DNA from: Candidatus Halobonum tyrrellensis G22
GTDB lineage: Archaea > Halobacteriota > Halobacteria > Halobacteriales > Haloferacaceae
NCBI RefSeq assembly: GCF_000495475.1
Contig: NZ_ASGZ01000061.1
Span: 23,551 to 87,550, forward strand
Length of the DNA stretch: 64,000 nucleotides
Reading direction: 5' to 3'
Within the stretch, counting starts at the first letter, position 1; each line of letters opens with the position of its first letter. Shown piece after piece: positions 58,468 through 64,000 of this stretch. The notes under the pieces are model-generated. The model did not search any database, had not been told where the DNA came from, and saw nothing but the letters and a program-made list of their open reading frames with translations. The position numbers and the translations under genes are program-made.

Positions 58468-59787
58468 ATGGATTCCAAACAGTTCCTGTTCGTCTCGGCC
58501 GACGCCGCACTGATCGCCGACCTGGCCTGGCAAGTTCACCGTGAGGGCCACGACGTGAAGTACTACATCGAAGCCGAATCGGACGAGGAGATCGGCGACG
58601 GGTTCGTCCCGAAGACCGACGACTGGCGCGCCGAGGTCGAGTGGGCCGACGTCGTCGTCTTCGACGACATCTGGGTCGGCGGCGAGGTCGGCACCGGCGC
58701 GCTCGCCCGGGAGCTCCGCGAGCGAGGAAAGGCGGTCGTCGGTGGCACGCCGAACACCGATCGGCTCGAAGAGGACCGCGGCTACGCGATGGAGATCCTC
58801 GAAGAGCACGGCGTCAACACCGTCGAACACCACGTCTTCGAGGACTTCGACGCCGGCATCCAACACGTCCAGGAGAACCGCGCACCGTACGTGATCAAGC
58901 CGCTCGGGGAGGTCCAGAACGTCAAGCGCCTGCTGTACGTCGGCAGCGAGGACGACGGCAGCGACGTCGTCGACGTCCTCCGCGCCTACAAGAAAGCGTG
59001 GGGCCACCGCATGAAGGGCTTCCAACTCCAGCGGAAAGTCGAGGGCGTCGAGATAGCCATCTGCGGATTCTTCAACGGTGAGGAGTTCGTCGATCAGGTC
59101 AACTTCAACTTCGAGCACAAGAAACTGTTCCCGGGGAACATCGGCCCGTCGACGGGCGAGATGGGGACGTCGATGTTCTGGGGCGGGCGAAACAGGCTGT
59201 TCGAGGAGACGTTCGGGAAACTCGAAGACTGGCTCGCTGCGGAGGGGTACGTCGGGAGCATCGACATCAACTGCATCGTCAACGAGACGGGCATCTACCC
59301 GCTGGAGTTCACCCCGCGGTTCGGCTACCCGACCATCGCACTACAGGAGGAGTCGTTCGAATCCCCGACCGGGCAGTTCTTCTACGACCTCGCCCACGGG
59401 AACGACCCCGAACTGGAGGTCCACGAGGGGTACCAGATCGCGGTTCGCGTCGTCCTCCCGCCGTTCCCGTTCGACGACGAGAAGACGTACGACGAGAACT
59501 CCCGAAACGCGGCGGTCGTCTTCCAGAGCGAGAGCCGCGACGGCATCCACCTGGAGGACACGAAACGGGTCGACGGACAGTGGCGAGTCGCCGGCGAGAG
59601 CGGGATGCCGCTCGTCGTCACCGGGAAGGGGGACACGATGCAGAACGCCCGCCGGCGGGCCTACGAGCGCGTGGACGACGTCGTCGTTCCGAACCTCTAC
59701 TACCGCGACGACATCGGCGAACGCTGGATCGAGGGCGACGGCGACCGGCTACAGGCGTGGGGGTATTTAGGGCCAGAAAAACGCTAA
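58468..59787 (+). CDS. PurD-like ATP-grasp enzyme, altered metal motif
   Basis: A 439-residue ATP-grasp protein of the phosphoribosylamine-glycine ligase type. The N domain starts MDSKQFLFVSADAALIADLAWQ. The ATP-grasp core has YVIKPLGEVQNVKRLL, QLQRKVEGVEIAICGFFNGEEF and GSIDINCIVNETGIYPLEFTPRFGYPT. In PurD the last motif is EFNxRFGDPE; here Asn is Thr and GDPE is GYPT, so metal and substrate binding should differ. Codon use is less GC-biased than in neighbours. It is preceded by two micro-ORFs and followed by an AT-rich membrane gene. Not a plain purine gene; the role is unknown. Confidence 0.75.
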   Translation: MDSKQFLFVSADAALIADLAWQVHREGHDVKYYIEAESDEEIGDGFVPKTDDWRAEVEWADVVVFDDIWVGGEVGTGALARELRERGKAVVGGTPNTDRLEEDRGYAMEILEEHGVNTVEHHVFEDFDAGIQHVQENRAPYVIKPLGEVQNVKRLLYVGSEDDGSDVVDVLRAYKKAWGHRMKGFQLQRKVEGVEIAICGFFNGEEFVDQVNFNFEHKKLFPGNIGPSTGEMGTSMFWGGRNRLFEETFGKLEDWLAAEGYVGSIDINCIVNETGIYPLEFTPRFGYPTIALQEESFESPTGQFFYDLAHGNDPELEVHEGYQIAVRVVLPPFPFDDEKTYDENSRNAAVVFQSESRDGIHLEDTKRVDGQWRVAGESGMPLVVTGKGDTMQNARRRAYERVDDVVVPNLYYRDDIGERWIEGDGDRLQAWGYLGPEKR

Positions 59788-59801
59788 CTAACACTACACA
59801 T

Positions 59802-60761
59802 ATGGCGGTGGATCCTGCTTGGTTTTTCTCCACAATTGCACAATCAGCCGCAGCGGCAATTGCATTTATAATAACATTCGGAGGAATATTATATCAGATC
59901 GAATATCAGGATCGGAGAAAAAGAACGGATGATCTTCGAGAACGGCTTATTGCGGTTAGAGATAAACATAGAACACCAATTCGATCGGCATTATGGATGC
60001 TAAATACTTTGGATAGGAAGGGTATGGTAGAAGTGGATATAGATGTCGATGATGAAGATATATTAGAAAAATGTGTAGGGAGTAAATCAGTCAAATACCC
60101 ATACTCTGTAGCATCATATATTATAATTGAGAAAATAGAGCGAAGAATAGCCAAGATTAGTGCAGGAGAATCTACACAAGATCACTATCTCATCAGCCGA
60201 GAACAGATTAGAAAAATATATAAATTGTCTGAAAATCTTTATGATATAATAAGATCTGATGAATTTGAAGATGAGATACGATCTCAAACGGAGATATCTG
60301 GCGGGAGGATTGTATCTGAACAAATATTCGGGAATCAGGGTAGTGGAAATAGTGTTTTTACCGATCCGCATCCAAATAACAGAACCATTGAACTTAAAGA
60401 ATGGCTACAAAACCATGGTCTATCTGATAGTCATTCGGGACAGGATATCTACTCACTCGTCCTGTGGCTTCGTGAGTTGATGTCTGATCTTGCGCGTGCC
60501 GAATCACAAAGTAAAAGCACTTTGCTAAACTACAATCCCAATGCCAATAAGCTACTAATCGCGGCTGGAGTTACCATTATTACTAGTGTATTAATACCAC
60601 TTATATTTTTGGTCTGGCTACCTGCTGATTCAGTTCTGTATGCTGATTCTGGGTGGGGGTTGACATTCTTAGAGGCGAAGGTACTACTCATAAGCTCCAT
60701 CTCATTTCTAAACCTATTTTGGATCATCTGGGATGAAACCTACCGAGGTTTCTCTCCATGA
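59802..60761 (+). CDS. AT-rich membrane protein of foreign composition
   Basis: A 319-residue protein. One N-terminal transmembrane helix (about 8-30, FFSTIAQSAAAAIAFIITFGG) precedes a charged cytoplasmic region (IEYQDRRKRTDDLRERL... to about 255). Two C-terminal helices (about 257-277 and 288-308) close the chain. The gene is strikingly AT-rich, with many AGA and ATA codons that are rare elsewhere in the window, so it was almost certainly acquired recently. A TATA-like GTATTTAGG (59763-59771) lies inside the end of the ATP-grasp gene. No family recognised; the layout resembles membrane effectors of defence systems. Confidence 0.7.
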   Translation: MAVDPAWFFSTIAQSAAAAIAFIITFGGILYQIEYQDRRKRTDDLRERLIAVRDKHRTPIRSALWMLNTLDRKGMVEVDIDVDDEDILEKCVGSKSVKYPYSVASYIIIEKIERRIAKISAGESTQDHYLISREQIRKIYKLSENLYDIIRSDEFEDEIRSQTEISGGRIVSEQIFGNQGSGNSVFTDPHPNNRTIELKEWLQNHGLSDSHSGQDIYSLVLWLRELMSDLARAESQSKSTLLNYNPNANKLLIAAGVTIITSVLIPLIFLVWLPADSVLYADSGWGLTFLEAKVLLISSISFLNLFWIIWDETYRGFSP

Positions 60762-60768
60762 TTTATTA

Positions 60769-60790
60769 TAGATTTTATATATGTAATCTA
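60769..60790 (+). terminator. Hairpin terminator after the AT-rich gene
   Basis: TAGATT and AATCTA, ten bases apart, start eight bases after the stop codon and are followed by ATTTATTATTC. The AT-rich DNA ends shortly after, giving a sharp composition border before 60820. Confidence 0.5.
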
Positions 60791-60890
60791 CATTTATTAT
60801 TCATCGTTATCTCTATTTCTTCGACCGAACTGTCGACTGACCGGGACGTTTTCGAGAACTACTAATCGTCTCCGGCCACAACCCCCACCA

Positions 60891-61883
60891 ATGCCCTCAC
60901 CCTCCTGTCCGGTCTGTGACGAGCGGTTCGACTCGCCCGGCGCCGCGCAGTCGCACGCGTGGGACGCCCACTCGGCGTGTCACCACTGCGGCCAGCAGTT
61001 CGAGTCGGGCGACGAGACGGACCTCTACCGGCACTGGCTGACGGCCCACGACGAGGAGTTGACGCGGATCGAACGCAAGCGCGCGGAGTCGGCCGTCGGG
61101 TCGCCCACGTTCTCCGACCGACTCTCGAACGGGGGGGTCGGCGCGGCCGTCGGCGGGCTGTCGCGACGGAGCCTCCTCGTCGGCGGCGGCACCGTCGCCG
61201 TCGCGGGACTCGCGCTCGGCGGGGTGGCGCTCACCGACGGCGCCTCGAACGACGACGGCGACGGCGACGGCGGCGGGTCGGCGTCGAGCGTCCCGGACGG
61301 GCCGGTGGCGACCGCACAGGTCCCCTCGGCGCCGGGCGACCGCCGGTACGCGACGATGGGGAGCGACGACGCCGCCGTGAACGTCACCTACTTCGGCAAC
61401 TGGAAGTGTCCGTACTGTGCGGACTTCTCGACGGGTTTCCTCGCGGATCTGGTCACCGACTACGTCGCGACGGGCGACGTCTCGCTCACCTACCGGAACC
61501 TGACGTACGTCAACGGCGGCCCGTTCCTGGGGTCGGACACGCCGGCGGCCGCCCGCGCGGGGCTGGCGGTGTGGAACGAGGACCCCGAGTCGTACTGGCG
61601 GTACCACGAGTACGTCATGGCGAACCAGCCGCCGGAGAGCGACCAGTGGGCGACCGCCGACCGACTCGTCGAGTTCGCCACGCGCGCGGAGGTGTCCGAC
61701 CCGAGCGTGGTCCGGACGGCCGTCGAGGAGAACCGCTACGAGGAGGCGCTGCGGGCGACGACCGCCGCCGCGAACGAGGCGGGCGTCTCCGGGACGCCGA
61801 CGCTCGTCGTCGGCGGCCGGACCGTCTCGCCGTTCCAGGAGGACCAGACCCGGAGCGTCATCGAGAGTGCGGTCTCGAACTGA
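60891..61883 (+). CDS. DsbA-family thioredoxin-fold protein with N-terminal zinc fingers
   Basis: A 330-residue fusion. Two C2H2 fingers (C6, C9, H22, H27 and C30, C33, H48, H53) come first. A twin-arginine-like membrane segment follows (R92-R93, SRRSLLVGGGTVAVAGLAL). After a Gly/Asp linker comes a DsbA domain (about 145-330) with the active site WKCPYC (C173, C176) and the cis-Pro region GVSGTPTLVVGG. The fingers would stay in the cytoplasm while the oxidoreductase lies outside, anchored by the segment. It oxidises cysteines of exported proteins, re-oxidised by the overlapping dsbB product. Confidence 0.88.
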   Translation: MPSPSCPVCDERFDSPGAAQSHAWDAHSACHHCGQQFESGDETDLYRHWLTAHDEELTRIERKRAESAVGSPTFSDRLSNGGVGAAVGGLSRRSLLVGGGTVAVAGLALGGVALTDGASNDDGDGDGGGSASSVPDGPVATAQVPSAPGDRRYATMGSDDAAVNVTYFGNWKCPYCADFSTGFLADLVTDYVATGDVSLTYRNLTYVNGGPFLGSDTPAAARAGLAVWNEDPESYWRYHEYVMANQPPESDQWATADRLVEFATRAEVSDPSVVRTAVEENRYEEALRATTAAANEAGVSGTPTLVVGGRTVSPFQEDQTRSVIESAVSN

Positions 61884-62301
61884 CGGCGGGGTCGGGCCGT
61901 CGGCCGACTCTCGGCGCTGGCTCGCGGGGGCGACGGTCGTCGCGGCCGTCGCGACGGCCGGGAGCCTCTGGTTCAGCCTGGGGCTGGGGCTGGTCCCGTG
62001 TGAACTCTGCTGGTACCAGCGAATTCTGATGTACCCGCTCGTGGTCGTCCTCGGCGTCGCGACGCTCGAACGCCGCCCCGGCGTGTGGCGGACCGTGCTC
62101 CCGCTGTCGACGTTCGGGACGCTCCTCGCGCTCTACCACTCGTTCCTCCAGGTCACGTCGGTCGACTGCGGGTTCGACGGCGCCTGCGCGGCGGTCCAGT
62201 GGCAGTCCCCGCTGCTCGGGCTGTCGATACCCAACCTCTCGTTTCTGGGCTTCCTCCTGGTCACCGCCGCCGCCGTCTGGCTCAGCGACGTCGGTCGCTG
62301 A
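61867..62301 (+). CDS. dsbB: Disulfide bond formation protein B
   Basis: A 144-residue, four-helix membrane protein. The first redox pair is C45/C48 (GLVPCELCWYQRILMYPL) and the second C101/C107 (VDCGFDGACAAVQWQ), both in external loops as in DsbB, which passes electrons from DsbA to quinones. It starts with GTG at 61867, overlapping the DsbA gene by 17 bases, so both proteins are made together. Confidence 0.9.
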   Translation: MRSRTDGGVGPSADSRRWLAGATVVAAVATAGSLWFSLGLGLVPCELCWYQRILMYPLVVVLGVATLERRPGVWRTVLPLSTFGTLLALYHSFLQVTSVDCGFDGACAAVQWQSPLLGLSIPNLSFLGFLLVTAAAVWLSDVGR

Positions 62302-62643
62302 CCGCCGAACGCGGCGCCGAGACCGACCAGCGTGAAGCCGGTGCCGCCGACGCGCGTCACGAGCGTGTACGCGCCCGTGGGTCCGCGTTCGAGCGTCGCG
62401 GCGTCGCCCCCGGCGGTCCGGAGGCGGCGCCGCGGGCGTTCCCGCGGTCCGAGTGCGACGAGAGCCGCGAACGGAGGAGGCCGAAGGGCCGCGAACGGCA
62501 GGCGGAACAACGGGACAGCAGGACGCCACCGAACCGGAAGGGGGCGAGACCGCACCGGGTGGGTGTCACCGAGCGCCGTCGACCCGTCGGTCGCGGTTCC
62601 GGAGCCGTCAGGCACAACCCGACAGCGCCCGAGGCCTCGTGTG
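62302..62643. other. Spacer with possible decayed frame
   Basis: About 340 bases with no supported gene. On the minus strand the frame ends GPTGAYTLVTRVGGTGFTLVGLGAAFGG, which looks like a membrane segment, but its upstream part does not look like real protein. It may be the relic of a membrane gene. Confidence 0.3.
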
Positions 62644-63510
62644 ATGAGCGAGACCAGCGGCACCCCCGACGCGAGTGCGGCCGGAACGTTCGACCTGGAC
62701 GGCGAGACCACGGTGACGCGGCTGGGGTTCGGCGCGATGCGCCTCTGCGGGGAGGACATCATCGGCCGCCCCGACGACGAGGAGAACGCCCGCGAGGTGG
62801 CGCGACGCGCCCTCGAGTTGGGCGTCGACTTCGTCGACACCGCCGACTCGTACGGCCCGGGCGTCTCGGAGCGGCTCCTCCGGGAGGCGGACGTACCCGA
62901 CGACGCGACGGTCGCCACCAAAGCCGGACTGCTCCGCGCGCCCGAGGGCGACTGGCTGGCCCACGGCGACCCCGACTACATCCGCAACGAGGCGCTCGTG
63001 AGCAAGGACCGACTCGGGGTGGACACCATCGACCTCTACCAGTTCCACCGCCCCGACCCGGACACCGACTTCGAGGACAGCGTGACCGCGTTCGCGGAGC
63101 TACAGGACGAGGGGCACGTCGAACACGTCGGTCTCTCGAACGTCTCCGTCGAGCAACTCGACGAGGCGCGCGAGCAGGTGGACGTGGCAACGGTCCAGAA
63201 CAGCTACAACGTGACCGACCGCGAACACCAGGACGTGCTCGACGCCTGCGAGGAGTACGGCATCGGCTTCATCCCGTACTTCCCCATCGGCGGCGGCGAG
63301 TTCGACGAGGTGGACGACGAGATACACGACGTGGCCGACGCGAACGACGCGACTCCCCGGCAGGTCGCGCTCGCGTGGCTGCTCCACCAGTCGGACGTGA
63401 CCCTCCCCATCCCGGGCACGTCGAGTGTCGACCACCTCGAGGAGAACGTCGCGGCGGCCGAACTCTCGCTGTCGGACGACGACGTCGAGCGACTCACCGA
63501 CGCGGTCTGA
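62644..63510 (+). CDS. Aldo/keto reductase
   Basis: A 288-residue NADPH-dependent oxidoreductase with a TIM-barrel fold. The catalytic tetrad is D65, Y70 (VDTADSYG), K93 (ATKAGL) and H135 (LYQFHRPD). The C-terminal IPGTSSVDHLEENVAAAELSL is the NADP-binding signature. The substrate is unknown (small carbonyl compounds). ATG 62644 (MSETSGTPDASAAGTF) follows a TGA and fits family length; a long upstream frame is not conserved. Confidence 0.92.
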   Translation: MSETSGTPDASAAGTFDLDGETTVTRLGFGAMRLCGEDIIGRPDDEENAREVARRALELGVDFVDTADSYGPGVSERLLREADVPDDATVATKAGLLRAPEGDWLAHGDPDYIRNEALVSKDRLGVDTIDLYQFHRPDPDTDFEDSVTAFAELQDEGHVEHVGLSNVSVEQLDEAREQVDVATVQNSYNVTDREHQDVLDACEEYGIGFIPYFPIGGGEFDEVDDEIHDVADANDATPRQVALAWLLHQSDVTLPIPGTSSVDHLEENVAAAELSLSDDDVERLTDAV

Positions 63511-63612
63511 GGTCGCCCCCGACCGCGCTCCCCACTTCTCCGACGCGCGGTTCGCGGGTTCGCGTCGCCGTCCGCGAGGCGGCGACCGACGGGCGACGGT
63601 GCTCGGGCGTCG

Positions 63613-63828
63613 CTACGACGAGCGCCAGTGCTGGAGGTCGCGGGCCATCACCCCGCCCGCGGCGGCGAGCACGACCACGCTGACGACGCTCACGACTATC
63701 GAGTAGCTGGAGAACCCCCCGAGGTCGAACGACAGCGCGTACAGGAGCGCGAGCGTCGCGACGACCATGACGACCCCGATGACAAGATACCGAATCAGCC
63801 AGTCCTCCGCAGCGCGCGTCTCGCTCAT
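63613..63828 (-). CDS. 71-residue membrane protein of unknown function
   Basis: Begins MSETRAAEDWLIRYLVIGVV and has two hydrophobic helices (about residues 12-32 and 41-60), then a short cytoplasmic tail RDLQHWRSS. No family recognised. TTTTTATCAC on the minus strand about 24-33 bases upstream of the ATG at 63828 is a good TATA element, supporting a leaderless real gene. Confidence 0.65.
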   Translation of the reverse strand: MSETRAAEDWLIRYLVIGVVMVVATLALLYALSFDLGGFSSYSIVVSVVSVVVLAAAGGVMARDLQHWRSS

Positions 63829-63944
63829 TGTCGTCCGTGGGTTGCTGCACGTGTGATAAAAAGCCCGTCGGGATGCGTCCGGGTCGCGGGGGCGCCGTCG
63901 CCGCGTCCGGACGGGACCCCGCCGACCCGTCCGACCCGGTCGGC

Positions 63945-64000
63945 TCACACGAGCGTCGGGAGCGCCGCCCACGCCAGGAGCGCCAGCGCGGCGCCCGCGA
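63945..64000 (-). CDS. C-terminal end of a membrane protein (partial)
   Basis: The minus strand from the window edge reads AGAALALLAWAALPTLV and then a stop at 63945. The hydrophobic ending suggests the last transmembrane helix of an integral membrane protein; the rest is outside the window. Too short to name. Confidence 0.35.
   Translation of the reverse strand, partial: AGAALALLAWAALPTLV

Noticed and set aside
62133..62921. Minus-strand frame across dsbB and the aldo/keto reductase start
   Set aside because: Most of it is antisense to two recognised genes; only a short hydrophobic piece in the gap looks protein-like.

Overview
The window reads as a chromosomal segment of a halophilic archaeon (class Halobacteria). 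The reasons are very high GC, strongly acidic proteins, archaeal information-processing genes (TFB, TBP, aIF2 beta, archaeal ThrRS, pelota, GatE, Elp3, XPB), mostly leaderless starts with a TATA element about 25-30 bases upstream, and many small CPxCG zinc-finger proteins. The style is that of the Haloferacales (Halobaculum/Halorubrum-like), but the genus cannot be fixed from sequence alone. There is no rRNA, no CRISPR array and no intact insertion sequence.

Layout. 0-9 kb: end of purF, a DUF420 membrane protein, a small winged-helix regulator, tRNA-Leu(GAG) with a folded tRNA-like 3' flank, thymidine kinase, YIP1, an S1/OB/DHH nuclease-like protein with eroded active-site motifs, Elp3 and a ZIP transporter. 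9-20 kb: an M20 amidohydrolase, thrS, cspA, tfb, aIF2 beta, UPF0058 and UPF0212 proteins, thi4, an OGG1-like glycosylase and an OFA-type MFS transporter. 20-31 kb: a zinc alcohol dehydrogenase, a large Tat-exported choice-of-anchor I protein, an ornithine cyclodeaminase homologue, then a co-directional block pelA, two DUF4013-type membrane proteins and rqcH (ribosome rescue and quality control), followed by tRNA-Ser(TGA). 31-45 kb: a second dehydrogenase, a tandem pair of zinc-finger microproteins, a DUF2064-like protein, a UDG-family protein, gatE, an ABC-2 exporter pair, an AsnC-TRASH metal regulator, fumC, SRPBCC, an EamA transporter and an FAD oxidoreductase.

45.6-47 kb is a lower-GC accessory patch: a TumE-type toxin and its HTH partner beside the 3' end of tRNA-Tyr(GTA), with degenerate tRNA 3'-end copies between them. 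47-57 kb holds a stand-alone protein resembling the MgsA/RarA C-terminal domain, an XPB helicase, tbp (whose promoter is a perfect inverted repeat of two TATA boxes), a 22-bp minisatellite, and a MATE exporter overlapping its TetR regulator, with an 18-bp palindromic operator.

58.2-60.8 kb is the most unusual part. A TATA box is followed at leaderless distance by a 29-codon micro-ORF. That overlaps (GTGA) a second, acidic 33-codon micro-ORF, which precedes a PurD-like ATP-grasp enzyme with an altered metal-binding motif. Next is a strikingly AT-rich membrane-protein gene of foreign composition, closed by a hairpin. This arrangement (tiny peptides plus a stand-alone ligase plus a membrane protein) is the best candidate here for an undescribed system. 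The window ends with an unusual zinc-finger-DsbA fusion overlapping dsbB, an aldo/keto reductase, a small membrane protein and the 3' end of another membrane-protein gene.
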